Source: Robinsoniella peoriensis
GTDB taxonomy: Bacteria; Bacillota; Clostridia; Lachnospirales; Lachnospiraceae
Length of the DNA: 64,000 bases
Reading direction: 5' to 3'
Assembly: GCF_000797495.1 (NCBI RefSeq)
Contig: NZ_JTGN01000001.1
Coordinates: forward strand, 131,501 to 195,500
Below are positions 18,509 through 27,421 of the stretch, in pieces. The translations under genes were made by a program, and so were the position numbers. How positions within the stretch are numbered: the first letter of the stretch is position 1; each line of letters opens with the position of its first letter. The notes beneath the pieces were generated by a model that was not told where the DNA came from, ran no database searches, and saw nothing but the letters and a program-made list of their open reading frames with translations.

Positions 18509-19360
18509 TTATTCTTTTACTGCTCCTGCTGACAAACCGCTCTCTACTTTTTCCTGGAATAACAGGTATAATACAAGCGGTACTACTACTGTTATAACAA
18601 TTGCAGCCATTAAAAGACCATGTTCACTACCACGTTCTCCGTTGAAGTTCAGCAACCCTAAGGCAATTGGTTTTAATTTTTTATCATTGATGAACAACAG
18701 AGGGAATAAAATGTTATTCCATGCACCCAGGAAATTGAAAATGGAAATTGTGGACAACGCCGGTACCGATAATGGAAGCATAACTTTGCGGTATATCTGG
18801 AAATAAGTAGCACCATCAATTAATGCTGCTTCTTCAAGGGATTTGTTAACCCCTTTCATAAAGTTTGAAGTTACAATTATACTGAATGGAAGGTTGAACG
18901 CAACATAGATCATAATCAGTGCCGGTATATTATTTTTCAGATTTAAAGCTCCGATAATATAGGAAACCGGAACAAGAACCGTATGCACCGGTATCATCAT
19001 ACCTACCATAAAGAATACACTTAAAAATCCATTTATTTTGAAATCAAATCTGGAAAGCATAAAAGCTGCCATAGATGCCACAATTGCTAACACGATAACC
19101 GTAGCACCTGCCTGAATGATACTGTTCATGAAATACTGGCCCATGTTGGCACCGTTCCATGCATCTACGTAGTTTTTCCACTGAAATACTTCCGGAAGCG
19201 CAAACGGCTTGGAGAAGATTTCTACTTTCGTTTTTACAGAAGACAACAAGGTGAAAACCATTGGCATTGCAAACATTACCGCATTCGCAATCAGGAATAA
19301 ATACATTACCACGGTACCCACTGTTATTTTTTTACGTTCTTTTTTCACTTTGTTTTTCAT
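18509..19360 (-). CDS. Carbohydrate ABC permease, MalG type
   Basis: 283 residues, six predicted membrane segments, EAA loop LEEAALIDGATYFQ before VMLPLSVPAL, and the standard C-terminal GLSAGAVKE. AGGAGG precedes the ATG. It starts 10 bp after the partner permease ends and is followed by the GHL6 gene, so it belongs to the second importer of the window. The substrate is unassigned; the GHL6 enzyme suggests an oligosaccharide or glycoconjugate. Confidence 0.93.
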   Translation of the reverse strand: MKNKVKKERKKITVGTVVMYLFLIANAVMFAMPMVFTLLSSVKTKVEIFSKPFALPEVFQWKNYVDAWNGANMGQYFMNSIIQAGATVIVLAIVASMAAFMLSRFDFKINGFLSVFFMVGMMIPVHTVLVPVSYIIGALNLKNNIPALIMIYVAFNLPFSIIVTSNFMKGVNKSLEEAALIDGATYFQIYRKVMLPLSVPALSTISIFNFLGAWNNILFPLLFINDKKLKPIALGLLNFNGERGSEHGLLMAAIVITVVVPLVLYLLFQEKVESGLSAGAVKE

Positions 19361-19370
19361 GGTATACCTC

Positions 19371-20252
19371 CTAGTTCTCTTTGCTGCTCATAAGTTTATT
19401 ACTGATTAAAGTACCACCCAGACAGATGACCAGTATGATAATACCGATTGCACTGCCAAGTCCGTAATGACTGTATTTGAATGCCTCGTTGTACATAAGC
19501 GTTGTCGGCAGATTGGTAAGTCCGTTTGGTCCTCCGCCGGTCATCGCAAATACCAGGTCGAATACTTTTACAGATCCGATGATATCCAGTAAGATACACA
19601 TAGAAATAGTTGGTTTCATCATTGGTACTGTGATTTTAAAGAACTGCTGTACTTTTGTAGCACCGTCTATGGATGCCGCTTCATACAGGTCTTCCGGTAT
19701 TGTAGTCAGCCCTGCAAGTAAAATTACCATGAAATATCCAACACCCGCCCAGATATTAACGAATACGATTACATTCATTGCAGATGCAGGGTTAACCAGC
19801 CAAGGGGTAACCAGATCGGAAAGTCCGATTACTTTTAATAATGCATTGAATGATCCTGTTGGCATAAATACAAAATACCACATCAGACCTACTGCAGTTA
19901 ACGGAAATACTGTCGGTACAAAGAATAATGCCTTAAACACACGGTATCCTTTGCATTTCGTGTTAATTGCAACAGCCATTAAAAGAGCGATTGGTGTATG
20001 GAAAATAACACTGAATACTACCATCTTTAACATGTTTTTCAACGCTAATATAAAGTCGGGATTCTTAAATGCATTTGCATAGTTCTGGAATCCTACGAAC
20101 TTCAGCTCTGATCCTGCAATTCCGCTCCATTCAATAAAGGAAAAATACACTGCTCCGATTAATGGAATAATCTGAAACAGAAGGTATATCACTAATGCAG
20201 GAACGATAAATAGAAAGATATAAAATTTGGTCTTCTTACTTTTTAGTTTCAT
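19371..20252 (-). CDS. Carbohydrate ABC permease, MalF type
   Basis: 293 residues from ATG 20252; AAAGGAGG lies 12 bp upstream. A TTG further upstream falls inside a stem-loop and is unlikely as start. The first membrane segment (FYIFLFIVPALVIYLLFQIIP) and EAA loop LYEAASIDGATKVQ identify the MalF-like subunit. It is separated from the binding-protein gene by two consecutive stem-loops, which probably lower permease expression relative to the binding protein. Confidence 0.93.
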   Translation of the reverse strand: MKLKSKKTKFYIFLFIVPALVIYLLFQIIPLIGAVYFSFIEWSGIAGSELKFVGFQNYANAFKNPDFILALKNMLKMVVFSVIFHTPIALLMAVAINTKCKGYRVFKALFFVPTVFPLTAVGLMWYFVFMPTGSFNALLKVIGLSDLVTPWLVNPASAMNVIVFVNIWAGVGYFMVILLAGLTTIPEDLYEAASIDGATKVQQFFKITVPMMKPTISMCILLDIIGSVKVFDLVFAMTGGGPNGLTNLPTTLMYNEAFKYSHYGLGSAIGIIILVICLGGTLISNKLMSSKEN

Positions 20253-20277
20253 TCGTATCTTTGTCCTCCTTTTAGAC

Positions 20278-20360
20278 AAAAAATTTCACAATTCAATTTA
20301 AAGCACACCGCATCAGCGTGGTATCAATAACATACTCAAAAGTGAATTGTGAAATTTTTT
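20278..20360 (-). repeat. Large stem-loop ahead of the permease gene (18-bp perfect stem)
   Basis: Arms 20278-20295 and 20343-20360 are perfectly complementary over 18 bp with a 47-nt loop. It lies between the binding protein stop and the permease RBS and ends a few bases before that RBS. It can act as an mRNA processing or stability element, or as an attenuator. Confidence 0.7.
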
Positions 20361-20365
20361 ATATA

Positions 20366-20387
20366 CTGCCGGAGTATTCCCCGGCAG
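20366..20387 (-). repeat. GC-rich stem-loop at the 3' end of the binding-protein gene
   Basis: CTGCCGG (20366-20372) pairs with CCGGCAG (20381-20387), 8-nt loop, about 45 bp after the stop codon. No U tract follows, so it is more likely a 3' stabiliser than a full terminator. Confidence 0.6.
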
Positions 20388-20429
20388 CATCTGAAATTAT
20401 GAATTTAATTTACTGACTGATACCCCGCA

Positions 20430-21833
20430 CTATTTTGCGTTATTGTCAACTTCGCCCTGAATCTCCTGTGCAGCTGCTTCTGCGGTTGCACCTGTAAACA
20501 TACTTACGATGGAGTTTCTGGTTCTGTCCTGCATGGATGTCAATGGATCAAAGTCGAATACGTCAACACCGATACCAGTTGATGTTCCGCCTAATTTTAC
20601 ATTTTCAACAAATAATGGTGAGCATTTGCTTTCGTCAAGATCGATATCTGTTCTCGGGATTAAGAAAGCAGCTTCTTCTGCATATCTCTTAGCAGCATCT
20701 TTGTTTGTCAGCATTTTTAATAATTCAATTGTCAGGTCTAATTCTTTTCCCTGTAATTTGCCGCTTACCATGTATGGGCTTAATGTCTGCATATCTTCGT
20801 TTTTAAATTCCTCTTTTTCTTCGAAATATGGGAATTTTGCAACTTTGATACTGTCAGCTACAGGTGTTTTTTCTTTATCTGTAAAGGTTCCGATGTTCCA
20901 TGGTCCTGTGATAACCATTGCTGCTTCACCCTGCTGGAACTGTGTCATAGCGATATCATCTGTGATACCAGCTGCACTTGCATCGAATGCACCTAAATCG
21001 ATTAAGTCTTTTTCTTTCTGTAAGGTTTCAACAACGTCACTGTCTGTCCATTTCTTTTCACGGGTTCCAAGCAGTTTCGCTGCTTCTGTTCCTAACCATT
21101 TGTAGAAGATCTGGTCATGTAAATGTCCTGCCATGTAAGTACTCTGAGCTCCCATAGCAATCGGGATTACACCGCTGTCTTTTAATTTTGTAATAGCATC
21201 TGTAAATTCTGTCCATGTTTCCGGGAATTTATCAACGCCTGCAGCTTTGAATAAATCTTCGTTATAATATACACCGATCAGTCCGGATTCCATTGGTACT
21301 GCGTAAGTTCCTTCCTGTCCAGGTACCTGGTAGTATGCAAGGGAACCTTCTGTAAATCCGCCGCCCCATTCTTTATCTTCATCTAAATACGGCTGAAGAT
21401 TTAAGATCATGCCGTTATCAATATACTCAGAAAGGTTTGCAACACCCTGGATTCTGAAGATATTTGCCATCGTTCCGGATGCAATATCTGTTGAGAGAAT
21501 ATTGTTAAATGCAGACTCATCACTCTGGGAATCATCCACGATTGTTACATCCGGATGTTTTTCCTTAAACTCATTGATGATATCATTGTAGATATTAACC
21601 TGAGTTGTTGTTCCTGCCATTCTGGTCAGAAGACGGATCGTAACTTTTTCACCATCACCGGATCCTTCTGATTTTGCCGCATCTGTTCCGTCAGCCGCTT
21701 TTGTTTCTCCAGCTGCCTGTGTATCACCTGCTGCTTTTGTTTCCTTTGTGTCGGATGAATTACCGCATCCAGCCAAAGCTCCAACGCACATTGCACTTGC
21801 CAGTAATAATGCTGTTACTTTTTTCATTCTCAT
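20430..21833 (-). CDS. Extracellular sugar-binding lipoprotein of second ABC importer
   Basis: 467 residues. Lipoprotein signal with LAGC (Cys23), an Ala/Asp/Glu-rich linker to about residue 62, then a family-1 solute-binding protein (EKVTIRLLTRMAGTTTQVNIYNDIINEFKEKHPDV). GGAGG precedes the ATG. First gene of the operon with two permeases and the GHL6 enzyme. The divergent YesM/YesN-like pair is the probable regulator. Confidence 0.93.
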   Translation of the reverse strand: MRMKKVTALLLASAMCVGALAGCGNSSDTKETKAAGDTQAAGETKAADGTDAAKSEGSGDGEKVTIRLLTRMAGTTTQVNIYNDIINEFKEKHPDVTIVDDSQSDESAFNNILSTDIASGTMANIFRIQGVANLSEYIDNGMILNLQPYLDEDKEWGGGFTEGSLAYYQVPGQEGTYAVPMESGLIGVYYNEDLFKAAGVDKFPETWTEFTDAITKLKDSGVIPIAMGAQSTYMAGHLHDQIFYKWLGTEAAKLLGTREKKWTDSDVVETLQKEKDLIDLGAFDASAAGITDDIAMTQFQQGEAAMVITGPWNIGTFTDKEKTPVADSIKVAKFPYFEEKEEFKNEDMQTLSPYMVSGKLQGKELDLTIELLKMLTNKDAAKRYAEEAAFLIPRTDIDLDESKCSPLFVENVKLGGTSTGIGVDVFDFDPLTSMQDRTRNSIVSMFTGATAEAAAQEIQGEVDNNAK

Positions 21834-21891
21834 TGCTTCTTCTCCTCCGTTTTTTATATTTTTTTAAGTTTTCATTTCTTAAGTCTTAATC

Positions 21892-21920
21892 ATTATAAAA
21901 AATTTCCCCGCAAATTAGAA
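21892..21920 (-). promoter_or_regulatory. Activator-dependent-looking promoter of the second importer
   Basis: Perfect -10 TATAAT (21892-21897) on the minus strand with a poor -35 TTCTAA at 17-bp spacing. A good -10 with a poor -35 fits activation by the AraC-type response regulator encoded divergently. Confidence 0.5.
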
Positions 21921-21982
21921 TGGTCATTTTCTATTTTTTTTGTACATTTTGCATTTCATTTGCAAAAAGCATATTCCTTACG

Positions 21983-21997
21983 TAGACTTTTTGTCTA
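21983..21997. promoter_or_regulatory. Short inverted repeat in the divergent promoter region
   Basis: TAGAC (21983-21987) and GTCTA (21993-21997) separated by TTTTT, just upstream of an AT-rich TATAATATAA stretch that may be the -10 of the histidine kinase gene. Possible operator; weak evidence. Confidence 0.3.
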
Positions 21998-22069
21998 AAA
22001 TAATATAATATAAGGAAGATAATAGGAGAAACTAAAAATCTCTTTATTTATAAGAAAGGAAATTTTTTC

Positions 22070-23806
22070 ATGAATAAGAAAAATTCTGCCTCGATACAAT
22101 CTAAATTTTTCCTGAGCAGTGCCGGGATTGCCATAGCATTTATGGTCGTTTTGCTTCTTAGCACGTCTTTTATTTTTTATAAACATTTTATTGCTTTGGA
22201 AACAAACTCCGCATTGCGGCAGTTAGATTATATTTCTTCTCAGCTAGATTATTATTTGACATCTACCAAAAATTATTCTAAGACTATTATTATAGATAAT
22301 ACGGTACAGTCTCTGATGCGTAAATATAAAGATAATCATACTGCCTTTAATGCTGATGACAAACGAAATATAACCGCCCAGATTAACCGCATTGTACAAG
22401 CCACTCCCTTTATACATGCGGTAACCATATATTCTTCAGAAAAAGATATGGTGGCTACTACTGAGATTTATCCCTATGATACGACTCTTGATGATGTTCC
22501 GGTAGATACGGAATCCGTATGGGTACTTCGCACAAAGCACCCGCAGACAAATCGTTATCAGAATATGGAAGCGGTCTCTTTAGTCCGTCCTTTTTATCAT
22601 TATCAGACAGCCTCCCTATTGGGCTATATTGAAATATCCATACCGGAGCACACAATTTCCCAGATTTACCGGGATAAGATTACCGAAACAAATCATATAT
22701 TTATGGCAGATGAATCGGGCAATGTGCGAAGTTCTGATAATTCCATCTCCCTTGGCTCCCAATATGACTCTTTTTCTTTATTAAAGCCGACTACCGGGGA
22801 TGAATCCAGATTTACGTCTCATTCCATTATATTATATAAGTATTTTCCTACCCTGGACTGGTATATTATAAACGAAATTAATCTTCTGGATTTTATCAGG
22901 CCAACCATGTTTTTATTTTTTATAACCATGATGATCACACTGATATGTATCGCAGTATGTATCTATGTATCCCATAAGGTTTCCCATACCATCAGTTCTC
23001 CTATCGACCATCTGATCCATCACACGCGGACGATCAAGGAAGGAAACTGGACACCCGTACAGGAAGAATGCAGCGATACGGAGATCGGAGAATTATTTAA
23101 GGCTTTTAACAGCATGATTGCAGCCCAGGAAAAGTTAAAAAATGACCTGCTGGAATCCCAGAAAATGAAAACTAAAATTTCACTGGATCTGCTTCAGCAG
23201 CAGGTGAATCCGCACTTTCTCTATAATACCCTGGATAATATCTGTTCCCTTGCTGAAATTGATGAGAAAGAGACTCTGATTGATATCGTAATGAATCTAT
23301 CTACTTTTTACCGGGAAGGCTTGAGTAATGGTAAGTTTTACATTACAATAAAAGAAGAGCTGGAAATAACAGAAGCCTATCTGCACATTATGCAGGTGCG
23401 ATACTTTAATAAATTTGATTACTATATTCACTGCCCCGTTTATCTGTATGAATATCCCTGCCTGAAACTGCTTCTGCAGCCGATTGTGGAAAACAGCATT
23501 TATCACGGGATTAAAGAGCTGGAATATAAAGGTGTTCTTGAAATCATGGTCACGGAATATACCGATGCTATCCGCATTGTTGTGCAGGACAACGGCATTG
23601 GTTTTTCAAAGGACGCATATGACCAGATATGGCAGGCTGGCAGCGATCACTTTGGTATTAAAAACATTCATCAGCGTATCCAGCTTTATTACGGAACGGA
23701 ATATGGCCTGGAAATCGCTAATCGCCCTGAAGGAGGCTGTGTAACAACAATTACAATTGGAAAGGAGGCCGCAAATCAAAATGACCTTAAATCTGCTGAT
23801 CGCTGA
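22070..23806 (+). CDS. Sensor histidine kinase, YesM/LytS type
   Basis: 578 residues. Two membrane segments (about 18-39 and 280-301) enclose an extracellular sensor domain; a HAMP-like linker follows, then the His_kinase domain with phospho-acceptor His382 in QVNPHFLYNTLDN and an ATPase domain (VENSIYHGIKEL, DNGIGF). This is the class that senses extracytoplasmic sugars or membrane signals together with YesN-like regulators. Its 3' end overlaps the response regulator by 26 bp, so the pair is coupled. Divergent from the second importer. Confidence 0.93.
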   Translation: MNKKNSASIQSKFFLSSAGIAIAFMVVLLLSTSFIFYKHFIALETNSALRQLDYISSQLDYYLTSTKNYSKTIIIDNTVQSLMRKYKDNHTAFNADDKRNITAQINRIVQATPFIHAVTIYSSEKDMVATTEIYPYDTTLDDVPVDTESVWVLRTKHPQTNRYQNMEAVSLVRPFYHYQTASLLGYIEISIPEHTISQIYRDKITETNHIFMADESGNVRSSDNSISLGSQYDSFSLLKPTTGDESRFTSHSIILYKYFPTLDWYIINEINLLDFIRPTMFLFFITMMITLICIAVCIYVSHKVSHTISSPIDHLIHHTRTIKEGNWTPVQEECSDTEIGELFKAFNSMIAAQEKLKNDLLESQKMKTKISLDLLQQQVNPHFLYNTLDNICSLAEIDEKETLIDIVMNLSTFYREGLSNGKFYITIKEELEITEAYLHIMQVRYFNKFDYYIHCPVYLYEYPCLKLLLQPIVENSIYHGIKELEYKGVLEIMVTEYTDAIRIVVQDNGIGFSKDAYDQIWQAGSDHFGIKNIHQRIQLYYGTEYGLEIANRPEGGCVTTITIGKEAANQNDLKSADR

Positions 23807-25289
23807 CGATGAATATTTCATCCGACAGCGTTTAAAAAAAATTATTCCCTGGACTGCTCTGAATCTGAACTTTATCGGTGAAGCAGAAAATGGACTGGAA
23901 GTCATGGAACTGCTGGAGCAGCACCCGGTGGATATCATTATACTGGATATTAAAATGCCAAAAATGACAGGAATTCAGGCAGCGGAACAAATTCACGAGG
24001 ATTACCCTCAGACAAAAATTATTATTTTATCCGGCTATAATGACTTTGAATATGCCCGTACTGCCATGCGGTATGGAGTTACAGAGTATCTGCTGAAACC
24101 AGTAGATACTCTGGTGTTAAAAAGTACTTTGGAGGATTGTATTGAAAAAATAGCCCTCTCCCGAAAACAGCACCGCCAAATTGAAAAACTTAACCATTAT
24201 GAAAAATGTACTGCCCTTACAAATGTGCAAAACGGCTCTCTTGATATTCAGACACTTTATACAAATTATCCGGAATTTTTACAAATTACCCATGCTCTCT
24301 ATATCGGTGCTTTTGTATTTGAGGATACAGAGGTGGCGGTTCATCGGCTGATCACATCACTCCGGCTGAAAGGTTTCCAGTGTGAATACACCCAGGAAGC
24401 AGAGTATATTTATGTGCTGCAGATCTTTTTTACAGCCAGACAGGCATCTCATCATATTGGCAGCATATTAACTGAATTTGTGGAAAAGGAAAAGCATTTT
24501 GTATTTCTGAGCGTAGGCAACCTATTTGCCTTAACAGAAAGCTGGAACCCTTATTTCAAACGGGTTCTCCACGGTTTGAGCCAGCGCTATTTTTCAACAG
24601 GTTCAAATCTGCTGCTGGAGTACGCCGCTACGCCGGAACCTGATTATTCCATTGATCTGCCTAAAATAAGGCAAAATATTACCTTACATCTCAATGGAAA
24701 AGATGAAAAAACATTTTCTGATTACATCGAAGAGTTGTTTTCATCCATTGAAAAGAAACACAGTGTTGACTATTTATACCTGATCGTAACGGAATTGTTT
24801 ATGACTTTCCATATTTATTACCACATACTGGAGAACACGCCGCAGAATATCAATGAATTTATATCCTCCATACTGGATGAAGAATATACTCTGGATAGTT
24901 TAAAAAATACGGCAATCCACTACGGCTTGCAATGTATCCAGCAAAATGACACCTCCCCTTCGGATGTGGCTTTAAGCAAGAAACTGATGTCCTACATTGA
25001 TGAACACTATCGTAATCAGGATTTATCGGTAGCTCAGATCGGCGATATCTTTCAGTTAAACCCCTCTTATATGGGCAGTGTATTTAAGAAAGTAAATGAC
25101 TTATCCATCCTTCAGTACATTACAAATGTACGAATGGAAGCTTCTAAGCGCCTGCTGGAATCTAATCAATACAAGATTTCAGAAATTGCGGAACAGGTTG
25201 GCTACTCTGATGTATTTTATTTTAGCAAACGTTTCAAAAAATCTTACGGATATTCTCCAAAAGATTATGCTCTTCGTAATAAAAATTAA
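23781..25289 (+). CDS. Response regulator, YesN type with AraC DNA-binding domain
   Basis: 502 residues from ATG 23781, where the receiver domain starts (MTLNLLIADDEYFIRQ); a TTG 24 bp upstream is in frame but sits on the GGAGG. Phosphorylation site D56 in IIILDIKMP, Lys in YLLKPVD. A 250-residue middle region of unknown role separates it from the C-terminal AraC helix-turn-helix pair (QDLSVAQIGDIFQLNPSYMG, ISEIAEQVGYSDVFYFSKRFKK). Presumed activator of the divergent importer and GHL6 operon. Confidence 0.93.
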   Translation: MTLNLLIADDEYFIRQRLKKIIPWTALNLNFIGEAENGLEVMELLEQHPVDIIILDIKMPKMTGIQAAEQIHEDYPQTKIIILSGYNDFEYARTAMRYGVTEYLLKPVDTLVLKSTLEDCIEKIALSRKQHRQIEKLNHYEKCTALTNVQNGSLDIQTLYTNYPEFLQITHALYIGAFVFEDTEVAVHRLITSLRLKGFQCEYTQEAEYIYVLQIFFTARQASHHIGSILTEFVEKEKHFVFLSVGNLFALTESWNPYFKRVLHGLSQRYFSTGSNLLLEYAATPEPDYSIDLPKIRQNITLHLNGKDEKTFSDYIEELFSSIEKKHSVDYLYLIVTELFMTFHIYYHILENTPQNINEFISSILDEEYTLDSLKNTAIHYGLQCIQQNDTSPSDVALSKKLMSYIDEHYRNQDLSVAQIGDIFQLNPSYMGSVFKKVNDLSILQYITNVRMEASKRLLESNQYKISEIAEQVGYSDVFYFSKRFKKSYGYSPKDYALRNKN

Positions 25290-25313
25290 CAAATTAAACT
25301 GAATAGCTTTTTA

Positions 25314-25348
25314 TGCGTAAAAAATACGCAGGTAGTCGAAGAACTACC
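25314..25348 (+). promoter_or_regulatory. Two abutting small hairpins in the leader of the secreted protein gene
   Basis: TGCGTA/TACGCA (25314-25319, 25325-25330) and GGTAGT/ACTACC (25331-25336, 25343-25348) touch each other end to end and stop 4 nt before the GGGAG ribosome binding site. They could stack coaxially and influence translation or mark the 3' end of the upstream regulator mRNA. They do not match a riboswitch class I can name. Confidence 0.4.
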
Positions 25349-25362
25349 AGATGGGAGATTAT

Positions 25363-27360
25363 ATGAAAAAGAAATTAATGGCAGTCCTGTTAGCTCTATC
25401 TATGGTGATACCTGTTAACAGCATTTCGGCACTTGCCGCAGAAACAGCATCTGCAAAGATCCAGGAATCTCAAATGTATGATGCCGAATCGTCAGGTATA
25501 CCGGAAAATGGAATTACAACAATTGATACTACAGAAAATGATGTTACAACAATTGATACTACAGAAAGTGAAGTTACAAATAGCGATGATTCGGATTTAA
25601 ATACCAACAACCAAACCTCTTCTTCGGAATCAGAAATCCCTCTGACTGAAATAAAAGAGGAAACTGAAATGACAGAAACCGAAATGGCAGAAACCGAAAT
25701 GACAGAAACCGAAAAAACTGTATGTGAACTTACAGAAAAAATAACGGAACCCCTTACCGAATCAGAGAAGGAGTCGCCGGTGGGTCTGGTATCCGCCCCA
25801 AAGCAGCAACGCACAAATGTTTCCGAAACGGAACCTGCTTCTGCCAAGACATCCAATAAAGCTAAGCAGAAAAAGCAGAAAGAATACGCTCCAAAATCCA
25901 ATTCAGCACAAATTACCAGTTGTAAAGGCAGTGGTGTGGATCGAATCATGATAAAGGCTAAAATCGCCAAACGAATTAAGAGTACTGATTCGTATTACTA
26001 TCTCGTTACCGTAGATCCCAATTCTGGTAAAGTAATTAAAAGGACTGCAAGAACGGCAAAGAAAACTTCCGTAACTTTTGCATTAAATACAGCAGAACCC
26101 AATAAAGGATATGCATTGGCAAAATATGCAATAGCCGTAAAACAAAAAAAAGGATATAAAGTGATCAGCAGTGCCAAGTATGTAACAAATCCGGAAATTA
26201 CTGCTAAAAACTCACATACATATGAAACCGGTAAAACAAAAAAAGGAATCCAGTTTACAACTACCCAGGATGTTGAAAAAGTGGATGCAAAGAATACATT
26301 TTTAAATCTATATGCATCGACAATTTTATCGAATCCGGATACGACTTATAAATACAATGGAAAGACTTATCATTTTAACAGTCTCCGGGGATATGAAGTT
26401 GCAGTATCCGAATTTAATGCCAAAGAAATCAATGTAACTTTACAGTTGGGCTTGGATTGGGGTGACGGCAGCTATCAGGATTTAATTGCATCCCAGGCAA
26501 GAAGTGAAGGGCATATCCTTTATACCTGGAATACCTCCAGTAAAGCGGCGAGAGAAAAAATGGAGGCTATATTCAGTTTCCTTGCTTCAAAATTCAGTAC
26601 CAGTGAATGCCATGTATCCAATTGGGTTTTAGGAAATGAGGTAAATTCCTGTAATCTTTGGAATTATAAAGGCAGCATGAGCAAGACTAAATTTATCAAT
26701 TCCTATTCATATGCTTTCCGCTCCTTATATAACGCTGCAAAAAGCAACTGGAGCAATACTAAAGTATTTATTTGTCTGGACCATTGCTGGAACACTGCAG
26801 ATGCGGGATATACGGCAAAAGACTTTATGAATGCCTTTGCAAAGAAAATAAAGAGTATGCAGAGCGGTATTAATTGGAATGTTGCTTTTCATGCTTATCC
26901 GGCACCTTTAACAAGTCCTGATTTCTGGAATAACAGTGCTGTTTCATCCAAAGAAGATTCACCTTATGTCACAATGGAGAATATTCAGGTCTTAACAAAT
27001 TACGTTAAAAAGCATTATGGCTCAAAAACCCGTATTATCTTATCGGAGCAAGGATTCAGTTCCTCAAAAGGTGAAGACGTCCAGGCAGCTGCAATCGCAT
27101 ACGGCTACTACAAAGCTGCATGTAATCCCATGATTGATTCCTTCATCATAAGAAGTTATAGCGATGAACCCGGTGAAACTGCACAGGGCCTGTATATGGG
27201 CATCAGCGGAAAAAAAGCATATAATGTGCTCAAATATATGGACACCAAAAATTCAGGTAAATATACCAACAAATACCTGAAAACCATAGGAAAATCCAGT
27301 TGGAAAAAGGCCGTTCCCGGCTACACCCCAAACAGGATCTATAAGATGTACCGTAAATAA
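25363..27360 (+). CDS. Secreted glycosidase-like protein (probable DUF5722) with Thr/Glu-rich linker
   Basis: 665 residues from ATG 25363 (GGGAG 5 bp upstream). A Sec signal peptide of about 27 residues ends in LAA; next comes a low-complexity Thr/Glu/Asp region with short repeats to about residue 150, then a basic stretch and a small beta domain (residues about 175-275). The C-terminal 380 residues look like a TIM-barrel hydrolase: E426 in GNEVN and E562 in LSEQGFS sit where clan-A enzymes have acid/base and nucleophile. I believe this matches DUF5722. No sortase motif or membrane anchor is seen, so it should be released or cell-wall bound. Substrate unknown. Confidence 0.7.
   Translation: MKKKLMAVLLALSMVIPVNSISALAAETASAKIQESQMYDAESSGIPENGITTIDTTENDVTTIDTTESEVTNSDDSDLNTNNQTSSSESEIPLTEIKEETEMTETEMAETEMTETEKTVCELTEKITEPLTESEKESPVGLVSAPKQQRTNVSETEPASAKTSNKAKQKKQKEYAPKSNSAQITSCKGSGVDRIMIKAKIAKRIKSTDSYYYLVTVDPNSGKVIKRTARTAKKTSVTFALNTAEPNKGYALAKYAIAVKQKKGYKVISSAKYVTNPEITAKNSHTYETGKTKKGIQFTTTQDVEKVDAKNTFLNLYASTILSNPDTTYKYNGKTYHFNSLRGYEVAVSEFNAKEINVTLQLGLDWGDGSYQDLIASQARSEGHILYTWNTSSKAAREKMEAIFSFLASKFSTSECHVSNWVLGNEVNSCNLWNYKGSMSKTKFINSYSYAFRSLYNAAKSNWSNTKVFICLDHCWNTADAGYTAKDFMNAFAKKIKSMQSGINWNVAFHAYPAPLTSPDFWNNSAVSSKEDSPYVTMENIQVLTNYVKKHYGSKTRIILSEQGFSSSKGEDVQAAAIAYGYYKAACNPMIDSFIIRSYSDEPGETAQGLYMGISGKKAYNVLKYMDTKNSGKYTNKYLKTIGKSSWKKAVPGYTPNRIYKMYRK
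25514..25573 (+). repeat. 30-bp in-frame tandem repeat in the secreted protein gene
   Basis: A 24-bp identical block begins at 25514 and again at 25544 (30-bp period), encoding TTIDTTE-containing units; a degenerate third unit follows. Repeats like this change copy number by slippage and vary linker length. Confidence 0.75.
25666..25710 (+). repeat. 15-bp in-frame tandem repeat (ETEM/AETEM units)
   Basis: Three copies of a 15-bp unit, GAAATGACAGAAACC, the middle one with a single A-to-G change, encoding five-residue acidic units in the linker of the secreted protein. Confidence 0.8.
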
Positions 27361-27367
27361 AATCACA

Positions 27368-27399
27368 ACCGGCAGAACAACTGGCAAAGTTCTGCCGGT
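27368..27399 (+). terminator. Stem-loop terminator after the secreted protein gene
   Basis: Perfect 11-bp stem (27368-27378 with 27389-27399), 10-nt loop, 8 bp after the stop codon. The following T content is low. It separates this gene from the convergent Rpn-family gene. Confidence 0.7.
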
Positions 27400-27421
27400 A
27401 ATTTAATAGTAAAACACACTC

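Noticed and set aside
25290..25362. Possible cyclic-di-GMP (GEMM) riboswitch before the secreted protein gene
   Set aside because: The second hairpin looks superficially similar, but the region is far too short and lacks the conserved GEMM core.
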